Below are positions 34,891-47,802 of a stretch of 64,000 bases of DNA, one piece after another. The position numbers were made by a program, and so were the translations under genes. The notes below the pieces were generated by a model. The model had not been told where the DNA came from, made no database searches, and saw nothing but the letters and a program-made list of their open reading frames with translations. Positions within the stretch are counted from its first letter, which is position 1. The number at the start of each line of letters is the position of its first letter. This DNA is from Ariolimax columbianus (lineage: Eukaryota; Mollusca; Gastropoda; Stylommatophora; Arionidae): assembly GCA_036924085.1 (NCBI GenBank), contig JAVGWX010000025.1, positions 23,764,752 through 23,828,751 on the forward strand, given 5' to 3'.

Positions 34891-36835
34891 TTTGCTTAAG
34901 ATTAGTTTAGTTTGTTAAGATTGGTTTACTTTGGTTAAGATTGGTTTAGTTTGGTTAAGATTGATTTAGTTTGGTTAATATTGGTTTAGTTTTTTAAAGA
35001 TTGGTTTAGTTTGGTTAAGATTGATTTAGTTTGGTTAAGATTGGGTCAGCTTGGTTAAGATTGTTTTAGTTTGGTTAAGATTGGTTTAGTTTGGTTAAGC
35101 TTGCTTTAGTTTGGTTAAGATTGGTTTAGTTTGAATTAAGATTGGTTTAGTTTGGTTAAGATTGGTTTAGTTTGGTTAGGATTGCTTTATTTTGGTTAAG
35201 ATTGGTTTAGTTTGGTTAAGATTGCTTCATTTTGGTTAAGATTGGTTTAGTTTAAATTAAGATTGGTTTAGTTTGGTTAAGATTGGTTTAGTTTGGTAAA
35301 GATTTGTTTAGTTTCTTTAAGATGTGTTTACTTTGGTTAAAATTGGTTTAGTTTGGTTACGATTGCTTTAGTTTGGTTAAGATTGATTTAGCTTGGTTAA
35401 GATTGGTTTAGTTTGGTTAAGATTGGTTTAGTTTGGTTAAGATTGGTTTAGTTTGGTTAAGATAAGTTTAGTTTAGTTAAGATTGATTTAGCTTTTTTAA
35501 TATTGGTCTAGTTTGGTTAAGATTTGTTTAAGTTTGTTAAGATTAGTTTGGCTTGGTTAAGATTGATTTAGTTTTGTTAAGATTGGTTTAGTTTGGTTAA
35601 AATTTATTTAGCTTGGTTAATTTTGGTGTAGTTTGGTTATAATTTTTGTAGCTTGTTTAAGATCGGTTTAATTTGGTTAAAATTTGTTTAGTTTGCTGAA
35701 GATTGGATAACTTTGGTTAAGATTGGTTTGGCTTTGTTAAGATTGGTTTAGTTTGGTTACGATTGGTTTAGTTTGGTTAAGATTGGTTTAGTTTTGTTAA
35801 TATTGGTTTAGCTTGGTTAAGATTGGTTTAGTTTGGTTTAGTTTGGTTAAGTTGTGTTAAGCTTGGTTTAGTTTAGTTAAGATTGGTTTACTTTGGTTAA
35901 GATTGGTTTAATTTGGTTAAGATTGGTTTATTTGGTTAAAATTGCTTTAGTTTGTATAAGATTTTTTTAGTTTGGTTAAGATTGTTTTAGTTTGGTTAAG
36001 ATTGGTTAAGTTTGGTTAAGATTAAATTAGTTTGGTTGAGATTGGTTTATTTCGGTTGAGATTGGTTTAGCTTGGTTAATATTGGTGTAGTTTAGTTATA
36101 ATTTTTTTAGCTTGGTTAAGATTGGTTTAGTTTGGTTAAGATTGGTTTAGATTGGTTTAGTTTCGTTAAGATTGGTTTAGTTTGGTTTAGTTTGGTTAAG
36201 ATTGGTTTAGTTTTTTAAGATTGGTTTAGTTTCTTAAAGATTGGTTTAGTTTGGTTAATATTGATTTTGTTTGCTTAAGATTAGTTTAGTTTTGTTAAGA
36301 TTGGTTTACTTTGGTTAAAATTGGTTTAGTTTGGTTTCGATTGCTTTAGTTTGTTTGAGATTGGTTTAGCTTGGTTAAGATTGGTTTAGTTTGGTTAAGA
36401 TTGATTTAGTTTGGTTAATATTGGTTTAGTTTGGTTAAGACTGGTTTAGTTTGGTTAAGATTGCTTTAGTTTGGTTAATATTGGCTTAGTTTGGTTAAGA
36501 TTAGTTTAGTTTAGTTAAGATTGATTTAGCTTTTTTAATATTGGTCTAGTTTGGTTTCGATTGCTTTAGTTTGGTTAAGATTGGTTCATTTGGTTAAGAT
36601 TGCTTTAGTTTGCTTAAGATTTGTTTAGTTTGGTTAAGTTTGGGTTGGCTTGGTTAAGATTGGTTTAGTTTGGTTAAGATTAGTTTAGTTTGGTTAAGAG
36701 TGGTTTGGTTTGGTTAAGATTTGTTTAGTTTGAATTACGATTGGTTTAGTACGTAAAGATTGGTTTAGTTTGGTTAAGATTGCTTTATTTTTGTTAAGAT
36801 TGGTTTAGTTTGGTTAAGATTGGTTTAGTTTGGTT
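34891..36835 (+). repeat. Direct repeat with 2,257-bp offset, copy 1
   Basis: TTTGCTTAAG at 34891 matches 37148, ATTGCTTCAT at 35221 matches 37478, and GTTTAGTTTC at 36155 matches 38412, all at +2,257. The match ends near 36835/39092, where copy 1 continues with a TTAATATTGATTTCG unit and copy 2 with TTAAGATTGC. Confidence 0.84.
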
Positions 36836-37147
36836 AATATTGATTTCGTTTGCTTAAGATTGCTTTAGTTTTGTTAAGATTGGTTTATTTGGTTAAAATT
36901 GCTTTAGTTTGCTTAAGATTTGTTTAGTTTGGTTAAGATTGTTTTAGTTTGGTTAAGATTGGTTAAGTTTGGTTAAGATTAAATTAGTTTGGTTGAGATT
37001 GGTTTTTTTCGGTTAAGATTGGTTTAGCTTGATTAATATTGGTGTAGTTTAGTTTTAATTTTGTTAGCTTGTTTAAGATCGGTTTAATTTGGTTAAGATT
37101 GGTTTAGTTTCTTAAAGATTGGTTTAGTTTGGTTAATATTGATTTTG

Positions 37148-39092
37148 TTTGCTTAAGATTAGTTTAGTTTGTTAAGATTGGTTTACTTTGGTTAAGATTG
37201 GTTTAGTTTGGTTAAGATTGATTTAGTTTGGTTAATATTGGTTTAGTTTTTTTAAGATTGGTTTAGTTTGGTTAAGATTGATTTAGTTTGGTTAAGATTG
37301 GGTCAGCTTGGTTAAGATTGTTTTAGTTTGGTTAAGATTGGTTTAGTTTGGTTAAGCTTGCTTTAGTTTGGTTAAGATTGGTTTAGTTTGAATTAAGATT
37401 GGTTTAGTTTGGTTAAGATTGGTTTAGTTTGGTTAGGATTGCTTTATTTTGGTTAAGATTGGTTTAGTTTGGTTAAGATTGCTTCATTTTGGTTAAGATT
37501 GGTTTAGTTTAAATTAAGATTGGTTTAGTTTGGTTAAGATTGGTTTAGTTTGGTAAAGATTTGTTTAGTTTCTTTAAGATGTGTTTACTTTGGTTAAAAT
37601 TGGTTTAGTTTGGTTACGATTGCTTTAGTTTGGTTAAGATTGATTTAGCTTGGTTAAGATTGGTTTAGTTTGGTTAAGATTGGTTTAGTTTGGTTAAGAA
37701 TGGTTTAGTTTGGTTAAGATAAGTTTAGTTTAGTTAAGATTGATTTAGCTTTTTTAATATTGGTCTAGTTTGGTTAAGATTTGTTTAAGTTTGTTAAGAT
37801 TAGTTTGGCTTGGTTAAGATTGATTTAGTTTTGTTAAGATTGGTTTAGTTTGGTTAAAATTTATTTAGCTTGGTTAATTTTGGTGTAGTTTGGTTATAAT
37901 TTTTGTAGCTTGTTTAAGATCGGTTTAATTTGGTTAAAATTTGTTTAGTTTGCTGAAGATTGGATAACTTTGGTTAAGATTGGTTTGGCTTTGTTAAGAT
38001 TGGTTTAGTTTGGTTACGATTGGTTTAGTTTGGTTAAGATTGGTTTAGTTTTGTTAATATTGGTTTAGCTTGGTTAAGATTGGTTTAGTTTGGTTTAGTT
38101 TGGTTAAGTTGTGTTAAGCTTGGTTTAGTTTAGTTAAGATTGGTTTACTTTGGTTAAGATTGGTTTAATTTGGTTAAGATTGGTTTATTTGGTTAAAATT
38201 GCTTTAGTTTGTATAAGATTTTTTTAGTTTGGTTAAGATTGTTTTAGTTTGGTTAAGATTGGTTAAGTTTGGTTAAGATTAAATTAGTTTGGTTGAGATT
38301 GGTTTATTTCGGTTGAGATTGGTTTAGCTTGGTTAATATTGGTGTAGTTTAGTTATAATTTTTTTAGCTTGGTTAAGATTGGTTTAGTTTGGTTAAGATT
38401 GGTTTAGATTGGTTTAGTTTCGTTAAGATTGGTTTAGTTTGGTTTAGTTTGGTTAAGATTGGTTTAGTTTTTTAAGATTGGTTTAGTTTCTTAAAGATTG
38501 GTTTAGTTTGGTTAATATTGATTTTGTTTGCTTAAGATTAGTTTAGTTTTGTTAAGATTGGTTTACTTTGGTTAAAATTGGTTTAGTTTGGTTTCGATTG
38601 CTTTAGTTTGTTTGAGATTGGTTTAGCTTGGTTAAGATTGGTTTAGTTTGGTTAAGATTGATTTAGTTTGGTTAATATTGGTTTAGTTTGGTTAAGACTG
38701 GTTTAGTTTGGTTAAGATTGCTTTAGTTTGGTTAAGATTGGCTTAGTTTGGTTAAGATTAGTTTAGTTTAGTTAAGATTGATTTAGCTTTTTTAATATTG
38801 GTCTAGTTTGGTTTCGATTGCTTTAGTTTGGTTAAGATTGGTTCATTTGGTTAAGATTGCTTTAGTTTGCTTAAGATTTGTTTAGTTTGGTTAAGTTTGG
38901 GTTGGCTTGGTTAAGATTGGTTTAGTTTGGTTAAGATTAGTTTAGTTTGGTTAAGAGTGGTTTGGTTTGGTTAAGATTTGTTTAGTTTTAATTACGATTG
39001 GTTTAGTACGTAAAGATTGGTTTAGTTTGGTTAAGATTGCTTTATTTTTGTTAAGATTGGTTTAGTTTGGTTAAGATTGGTTTAGTTTGGTT
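37148..39092 (+). repeat. Direct repeat with 2,257-bp offset, copy 2
   Basis: Second copy of 34891-36835. It lies within the first 5,836-bp copy and so reappears once more at about 42984-44928. Confidence 0.82.
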
Positions 39093-40364
39093 AAGATTGC
39101 TTTAGTTTGGTTAAGATTGGTTTAGTTTGGTTAAGATTGCTCTAGTTTGGTTAAGATTGGTTTAGCTTGGTTAAGATTGATTTAGTTTGGTTAAGATTAG
39201 TTTAGTTTTGTTAAGATTGGTTTACTTTAGTTAAAATTGGTTTAGTTTGTTTTCGATTGCTTTAGTTTGGTTAAGATTGGTTTAGCTTGGTTAAGATTGG
39301 TTTAGTTTGGTTAAGATTGATTTAGTTTGGTTAAGATTGGGTCAGCATGGTTAAGATTGTTTTAGTTTGGTTAAGACTGGTTTAGTTTGGTTAAGATTGC
39401 TTTAGTTTGGTTAAGATTGGCTTAGTTTGGTTAAGATAATTTAGTTTAGTTAAGATTGATTTAGCTTTTTTAATATTGGTCTAGTTTGGTCAAGATTGGT
39501 TTAGTTTAGTTAAGATTGGTTTGGCTTGGTTAGAATTGTTTTATTTTGGTTAAGATTGATTTAGTTTCGTTAAGATTGGTTCATTTGGTTAAGATTGCTT
39601 TAGTTTGCTTAAGATTTGTTTAGTTTGGTTAAGTTTGGGTTGGCTTGGTTAAGATTGGTTTAGTTTGGTTAAGATTGATTTAGTTATGTTAAGAGTGGTT
39701 TGGTTAAGATTGGTTTAGTTTGGTTAAGCTTGCTTTAGTTTGGTTAAGATTGGTTTAGTTTGAATTAAGATTGGTTTAGTTTGGTTAAGATTGGTTTAGT
39801 TTGGTTAGGATTGCTTTATTTTGGTTAAGATTGGTTTAGTTTGGTTAAGATTGCTTCATTTTGGTTAAGATTGGTTTAGTTTAAATTAAGATTGGTTTAG
39901 TTTGGTTAAGATTGGTTTAGTTTGGTAAAGATTTGTTTATTTTCTTTAAGATGTGTTTACTTTGGTTAAAATTGGTTTAGTTTGGTTACGATTGCTTTAG
40001 TTTGGTTAAGATTGATTTAGCTTGGTTAAGATTGGTTTAGTTTGGTTAAGATTGGTTTAGTTTGGTTAAGATTGGTTTAGTTTGGTTAAGATTAGTTTAG
40101 TTTAGTTAAGATTGATTTAGCTTTTTTAATATTGGTCTAGTTTGGTTAAGATTTGTTTAAGTTTGTTAAGATTGGTTTAATTTGGTTAAGATTGTTTTAG
40201 TTTGGTTAAGATTGTTTTAGTTTTGTTAAGATTAGTTTATTTAGTTAAGATTGATTTAGCTTTTTTTAATATTGGTCTAGTTTGGTCAAGATTGGTTTAG
40301 TTTAGTTAAGATTTGTTTAGTTTGGTTAAGATTGGTTTAGTTTGGTTAAGATTGGTTTAGTTTG

Positions 40365-40484
40365 GTTAAGATTAGTTTGGCTTGGTTAAGATTGATTTAG
40401 TTTGGTTAAGATTGGTTTAGTTTGGTTAAGATTAGTTTGGCTTGGTTAAGATTGATTTAGTTTGGTTAAGATTGGTTTAGTTTG
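40365..40484 (+). repeat. 60-bp local duplication in copy A
   Basis: Three units (TTAGTTTGGCTTGGTTAAG, then ATTGATTTAG, then an ordinary unit) occur twice in a row. The same doubled run appears at 46201-46320 in copy B. Only a single version is present near 53570, 34460 and 30830. Confidence 0.8.
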
Positions 40485-41951
40485 GTTAAAATTTATTTAG
40501 CTTGGTTAATTTTGGTGTAGTTTGGTTATAATTTTTTTAGCTTGTTTAAGATCGGTTTAATTTGGTTAAGATTGGTTTAGTTTCTTAAAGATTGGTTTAG
40601 TTTGGTTAATATTGATTTCGTTTGCTTAAGATTGCTTTAGTTTTGTTAAGATTGGTTTATTTGGTTAAAATTGCTTTAGTTTGCTTAAGATTTTTTTAGT
40701 TTGGTTAAGATTGTTTTAGTTTGGTTAAGATTGGTTAAGTTTGGTTAAGATTAAATTAGTTTGGTTGAGATTGGTTTTTTTCGGTTAAGATTGGTTTAGC
40801 TTGATTAATATTGGTGTAGTTTAGTTTTAATTTTTTTAGCTTGTTTAAGATCGGTTTAATTTGGTTAAGATTGGTTTAGTTTCTTAAAGATTGGTTTAGT
40901 TTGGTTAATATTGATTTTGTTTGCTTAAGATTAGTTTAGTTTGTTAAGATCGGTTTAATTTGGTTAAGATTGGTTTAGTTTCTTAAAGATTGGTTTAGTT
41001 TGGTTAATATTGGTTTAGTTTTTTTAAGATTGGTTTAGTTTGGTTAAGATTGATTTAGTTTGGTTAAGATTGGGTCAGCTTGGTTAAGATTGTTTTAGTT
41101 TGGTTAAGACTGGTTTAGTTTGGTTAAGATTGCTTTAGTTTGGTTAAGATTGGCTTAGTTTGGTTAAGATTAGTTTAGTTTAGTTAAGATTGATTTAGCT
41201 TTTTTAATATTGGTCTAGTTTGGTCAAGATTGGTTTAGTTTAGTTAAGATTAGTTTGGCTTGGTTAGAATTGTTTTATTTTTGTTAAGATTGATTTAGTT
41301 TCGTTAAGATTGATTTATTTTGGTTAAGATTGCTTTAGTTTGGTTAAGATTGGTTCATTTGGTTAAGATTGCTTTAGTTTGCTTAAGATTTGTTTAGTTT
41401 GGTTAAGTTTGGGTTGGCTTGGTTAAGATTGGTTTAGTTTGTTTAAGATTAGTTTAGTTTGGTTAAGAGTGGTTTGGTTTGGTTAAGATTTGTTTAGTTT
41501 GAATTACGATTGATTTAGTACGTTAAGATTGGTTTAGTTTGGTTAAGATTGCTTTATTTTTGTTAAGATTGGTTTAGTTTGGTTAAGATTGGTTTAGTTT
41601 GGTTAAGATTGCTTTAGTTTGGTTAAGATTGGTTTAGTTTGGTTAAGATTGCTCTAGTTTTGTTAAGATTGGTTTAGCTTGGTTAAGATTATTTAGTTTG
41701 GTTAAGATTTGTTTAGTTTCTTAAAGATGTGTTTACTTTGGTTAAAATTGGTTTAGTTTGGTTACGATTGCTTTAGTTTGGTTAAGATTGGTTTAGCTTG
41801 GTTAAGATTGGTTTAGTTTGGTTAAGATTGGTTTAGATTGGTTTAGTTTGGTTAAGATTGGTTTAGTTTGGTTAAGATTAGTTTATTTTAGTTAAGATGA
41901 ATTTAGCTTTTTTAATGTTGGTCTAGTTTGGTTAAGATTTGTTTAAGTTTG

Positions 41952-44900
41952 TTAAGATTGGTTTAGTTTGGTTAAGATTGGTTTAGATTGGTTTAGTTTC
42001 GTTAAGATTGGTTTAGTTTGGTTTAGTTTGGTTAAGATTGGTTTAGTTTTTTAAGATTGGTTTAGTTTCTTAAAGATTGGTTTAGTTTGGTTAATATTGA
42101 TTTTGTTTGCTTAAGATTAGTTTAGTTTTGTTAAGATTGGTTTACTTTGGTTAAAATTGGTTTAGTTTGGTTTCGATTGCTTTAGTTTGTTTGAGATTGG
42201 TTTAGCTTGGTTAAGATTGGTTTAGTTTGGTTAAGATTGATTTAGTTTGGTTAATATTGGTTTAGTTTGGTTAAGACTGGTTTAGTTTGGTTAAGATTGC
42301 TTTAGTTTGGTTAATATTGGCTTAGTTTGGTTAAGATTAGTTTAGTTTAGTTAAGATTGATTTAGCTTTTTTAATATTGGTCTAGTTTGGTTTCGATTGC
42401 TTTAGTTTGGTTAAGATTGGTTCATTTGGTTAAGATTGCTTTAGTTTGCTTAAGATTTGTTTAGTTTGGTTAAGTTTGGGTTGGCTTGGTTAAGATTGGT
42501 TTAGTTTGGTTAAGATTAGTTTAGTTTGGTTAAGAGTGGTTTGGTTTGGTTAAGATTTGTTTAGTTTGAATTACGATTGGTTTAGTACGTAAAGATTGGT
42601 TTAGTTTGGTTAAGATTGCTTTATTTTTGTTAAGATTGGTTTAGTTTGGTTAAGATTGGTTTAGTTTGGTTAATATTGATTTCGTTTGCTTAAGATTGCT
42701 TTAGTTTTGTTAAGATTGGTTTATTTGGTTAAAATTGCTTTAGTTTGCTTAAGATTTGTTTAGTTTGGTTAAGATTGTTTTAGTTTGGTTAAGATTGGTT
42801 AAGTTTGGTTAAGATTAAATTAGTTTGGTTGAGATTGGTTTTTTTCGGTTAAGATTGGTTTAGCTTGATTAATATTGGTGTAGTTTAGTTTTAATTTTGT
42901 TAGCTTGTTTAAGATCGGTTTAATTTGGTTAAGATTGGTTTAGTTTCTTAAAGATTGGTTTAGTTTGGTTAATATTGATTTTGTTTGCTTAAGATTAGTT
43001 TAGTTTGTTAAGATTGGTTTACTTTGGTTAAGATTGGTTTAGTTTGGTTAAGATTGATTTAGTTTGGTTAATATTGGTTTAGTTTTTTTAAGATTGGTTT
43101 AGTTTGGTTAAGATTGATTTAGTTTGGTTAAGATTGGGTCAGCTTGGTTAAGATTGTTTTAGTTTGGTTAAGATTGGTTTAGTTTGGTTAAGCTTGCTTT
43201 AGTTTGGTTAAGATTGGTTTAGTTTGAATTAAGATTGGTTTAGTTTGGTTAAGATTGGTTTAGTTTGGTTAGGATTGCTTTATTTTGGTTAAGATTGGTT
43301 TAGTTTGGTTAAGATTGCTTCATTTTGGTTAAGATTGGTTTAGTTTAAATTAAGATTGGTTTAGTTTGGTTAAGATTGGTTTAGTTTGGTAAAGATTTGT
43401 TTAGTTTCTTTAAGATGTGTTTACTTTGGTTAAAATTGGTTTAGTTTGGTTACGATTGCTTTAGTTTGGTTAAGATTGATTTAGCTTGGTTAAGATTGGT
43501 TTAGTTTGGTTAAGATTGGTTTAGTTTGGTTAAGAATGGTTTAGTTTGGTTAAGATAAGTTTAGTTTAGTTAAGATTGATTTAGCTTTTTTAATATTGGT
43601 CTAGTTTGGTTAAGATTTGTTTAAGTTTGTTAAGATTAGTTTGGCTTGGTTAAGATTGATTTAGTTTTGTTAAGATTGGTTTAGTTTGGTTAAAATTTAT
43701 TTAGCTTGGTTAATTTTGGTGTAGTTTGGTTATAATTTTTGTAGCTTGTTTAAGATCGGTTTAATTTGGTTAAAATTTGTTTAGTTTGCTGAAGATTGGA
43801 TAACTTTGGTTAAGATTGGTTTGGCTTTGTTAAGATTGGTTTAGTTTGGTTACGATTGGTTTAGTTTGGTTAAGATTGGTTTAGTTTTGTTAATATTGGT
43901 TTAGCTTGGTTAAGATTGGTTTAGTTTGGTTTAGTTTGGTTAAGTTGTGTTAAGCTTGGTTTAGTTTAGTTAAGATTGGTTTACTTTGGTTAAGATTGGT
44001 TTAATTTGGTTAAGATTGGTTTATTTGGTTAAAATTGCTTTAGTTTGTATAAGATTTTTTTAGTTTGGTTAAGATTGTTTTAGTTTGGTTAAGATTGGTT
44101 AAGTTTGGTTAAGATTAAATTAGTTTGGTTGAGATTGGTTTATTTCGGTTGAGATTGGTTTAGCTTGGTTAATATTGGTGTAGTTTAGTTATAATTTTTT
44201 TAGCTTGGTTAAGATTGGTTTAGTTTGGTTAAGATTGGTTTAGATTGGTTTAGTTTCGTTAAGATTGGTTTAGTTTGGTTTAGTTTGGTTAAGATTGGTT
44301 TAGTTTTTTAAGATTGGTTTAGTTTCTTAAAGATTGGTTTAGTTTGGTTAATATTGATTTTGTTTGCTTAAGATTAGTTTAGTTTTGTTAAGATTGGTTT
44401 ACTTTGGTTAAAATTGGTTTAGTTTGGTTTCGATTGCTTTAGTTTGTTTGAGATTGGTTTAGCTTGGTTAAGATTGGTTTAGTTTGGTTAAGATTGATTT
44501 AGTTTGGTTAATATTGGTTTAGTTTGGTTAAGACTGGTTTAGTTTGGTTAAGATTGCTTTAGTTTGGTTAAGATTGGCTTAGTTTGGTTAAGATTAGTTT
44601 AGTTTAGTTAAGATTGATTTAGCTTTTTTAATATTGGTCTAGTTTGGTTTCGATTGCTTTAGTTTGGTTAAGATTGGTTCATTTGGTTAAGATTGCTTTA
44701 GTTTGCTTAAGATTTGTTTAGTTTGGTTAAGTTTGGGTTGGCTTGGTTAAGATTGGTTTAGTTTGGTTAAGATTAGTTTAGTTTGGTTAAGAGTGGTTTG
44801 GTTTGGTTAAGATTTGTTTAGTTTTAATTACGATTGGTTTAGTACGTAAAGATTGGTTTAGTTTGGTTAAGATTGCTTTATTTTTGTTAAGATTGGTTTA

Positions 44901-47802
44901 GTTTGGTTAAGATTGGTTTAGTTTGGTTAAGATTGCTTTAGTTTGGTTAAGATTGGTTTAGTTTGGTTAAGATTGCTCTAGTTTGGTTAAGATTGGTTTA
45001 GCTTGGTTAAGATTGATTTAGTTTGGTTAAGATTAGTTTAGTTTTGTTAAGATTGGTTTACTTTAGTTAAAATTGGTTTAGTTTGTTTTCGATTGCTTTA
45101 GTTTGGTTAAGATTGGTTTAGCTTGGTTAAGATTGGTTTAGTTTGGTTAAGATTGATTTAGTTTGGTTAAGATTGGGTCAGCATGGTTAAGATTGTTTTA
45201 GTTTGGTTAAGACTGGTTTAGTTTGGTTAAGATTGCTTTAGTTTGGTTAAGATTGGCTTAGTTTGGTTAAGATAATTTAGTTTAGTTAAGATTGATTTAG
45301 CTTTTTTAATATTGGTCTAGTTTGGTCAAGATTGGTTTAGTTTAGTTAAGATTGGTTTGGCTTGGTTAGAATTGTTTTATTTTGGTTAAGATTGATTTAG
45401 TTTCGTTAAGATTGGTTCATTTGGTTAAGATTGCTTTAGTTTGCTTAAGATTTGTTTAGTTTGGTTAAGTTTGGGTTGGCTTGGTTAAGATTGGTTTAGT
45501 TTGGTTAAGATTGATTTAGTTATGTTAAGAGTGGTTTGGTTAAGATTGGTTTAGTTTGGTTAAGCTTGCTTTAGTTTGGTTAAGATTGGTTTAGTTTGAA
45601 TTAAGATTGGTTTAGTTTGGTTAAGATTGGTTTAGTTTGGTTAGGATTGCTTTATTTTGGTTAAGATTGGTTTAGTTTGGTTAAGATTGCTTCATTTTGG
45701 TTAAGATTGGTTTAGTTTAAATTAAGATTGGTTTAGTTTGGTTAAGATTGGTTTAGTTTGGTAAAGATTTGTTTATTTTCTTTAAGATGTGTTTACTTTG
45801 GTTAAAATTGGTTTAGTTTGGTTACGATTGCTTTAGTTTGGTTAAGATTGATTTAGCTTGGTTAAGATTGGTTTAGTTTGGTTAAGATTGGTTTAGTTTG
45901 GTTAAGATTGGTTTAGTTTGGTTAAGATTAGTTTAGTTTAGTTAAGATTGATTTAGCTTTTTTAATATTGGTCTAGTTTGGTTAAGATTTGTTTAAGTTT
46001 GTTAAGATTGGTTTAATTTGGTTAAGATTGTTTTAGTTTGGTTAAGATTGTTTTAGTTTTGTTAAGATTAGTTTATTTAGTTAAGATTGATTTAGCTTTT
46101 TTTAATATTGGTCTAGTTTGGTCAAGATTGGTTTAGTTTAGTTAAGATTTGTTTAGTTTGGTTAAGATTGGTTTAGTTTGGTTAAGATTGGTTTAGTTTG
46201 GTTAAGATTAGTTTGGCTTGGTTAAGATTGATTTAGTTTGGTTAAGATTGGTTTAGTTTGGTTAAGATTAGTTTGGCTTGGTTAAGATTGATTTAGTTTG
46301 GTTAAGATTGGTTTAGTTTGGTTAAAATTTATTTAGCTTGGTTAATTTTGGTGTAGTTTGGTTATAATTTTTTTAGCTTGTTTAAGATCGGTTTAATTTG
46401 GTTAAGATTGGTTTAGTTTCTTAAAGATTGGTTTAGTTTGGTTAATATTGATTTCGTTTGCTTAAGATTGCTTTAGTTTTGTTAAGATTGGTTTATTTGG
46501 TTAAAATTGCTTTAGTTTGCTTAAGATTTTTTTAGTTTGGTTAAGATTGTTTTAGTTTGGTTAAGATTGGTTAAGTTTGGTTAAGATTAAATTAGTTTGG
46601 TTGAGATTGGTTTTTTTCGGTTAAGATTGGTTTAGCTTGATTAATATTGGTGTAGTTTAGTTTTAATTTTTTTAGCTTGTTTAAGATCGGTTTAATTTGG
46701 TTAAGATTGGTTTAGTTTCTTAAAGATTGGTTTAGTTTGGTTAATATTGATTTTGTTTGCTTAAGATTAGTTTAGTTTGTTAAGATCGGTTTAATTTGGT
46801 TAAGATTGGTTTAGTTTCTTAAAGATTGGTTTAGTTTGGTTAATATTGGTTTAGTTTTTTTAAGATTGGTTTAGTTTGGTTAAGATTGATTTAGTTTGGT
46901 TAAGATTGGGTCAGCTTGGTTAAGATTGTTTTAGTTTGGTTAAGACTGGTTTAGTTTGGTTAAGATTGCTTTAGTTTGGTTAAGATTGGCTTAGTTTGGT
47001 TAAGATTAGTTTAGTTTAGTTAAGATTGATTTAGCTTTTTTAATATTGGTCTAGTTTGGTCAAGATTGGTTTAGTTTAGTTAAGATTAGTTTGGCTTGGT
47101 TAGAATTGTTTTATTTTTGTTAAGATTGATTTAGTTTCGTTAAGATTGATTTATTTTGGTTAAGATTGCTTTAGTTTGGTTAAGATTGGTTCATTTGGTT
47201 AAGATTGCTTTAGTTTGCTTAAGATTTGTTTAGTTTGGTTAAGTTTGGGTTGGCTTGGTTAAGATTGGTTTAGTTTGTTTAAGATTAGTTTAGTTTGGTT
47301 AAGAGTGGTTTGTTTGGTTAAGATTTGTTTAGTTTGAATTACGATTGATTTAGTACGTTAAGATTGGTTTAGTTTGGTTAAGATTGCTTTATTTTTGTTA
47401 AGATTGGTTTAGTTTGGTTAAGATTGGTTTAGTTTGGTTAAGATTGCTTTAGTTTGGTTAAGATTGGTTTAGTTTGGTTAAGATTGCTCTAGTTTTGTTA
47501 AGATTGGTTTAGCTTGGTTAAGATTATTTAGTTTGGTTAAGATTTGTTTAGTTTCTTAAAGATGTGTTTACTTTGGTTAAAATTGGTTTAGTTTGGTTAC
47601 GATTGCTTTAGTTTGGTTAAGATTGGTTTAGCTTGGTTAAGATTGGTTTAGTTTGGTTAAGATTGGTTTAGATTGGTTTAGTTTGGTTAAGATTGGTTTA
47701 GTTTGGTTAAGATTAGTTTATTTTAGTTAAGATGAATTTAGCTTTTTTAATGTTGGTCTAGTTTGGTTAAGATTTGTTTAAGTTTGTTAAGATTGGTTTA
47801 GT
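41952..47802 (+). repeat. 5,836-bp tandem duplication, copy B
   Basis: In the stretches compared by eye the only difference from copy A is one missing base near 47310 (AGTGGTTTGTTTGG against AGTGGTTTGGTTTGG at about 41470). Homology ends near 41968/47803, where copy A leads into GGTTAAG and copy B into CGATAAG. This is the least diverged large duplication in the window. Confidence 0.93.

Larger units (their letters stand above)
36116..41951 (+). repeat. 5,836-bp tandem duplication, copy A
   Basis: Constant offset of 5,836 to copy B at five landmarks: 36155/41991, 36481/42317, 36841/42677, 39001/44837 and 41281/47117. The period is 4 bp short of 292 units. Copy A starts where AGCTTGGTTAAG at about 36110 gives way to sequence shared with 41952. 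Confidence 0.93.
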
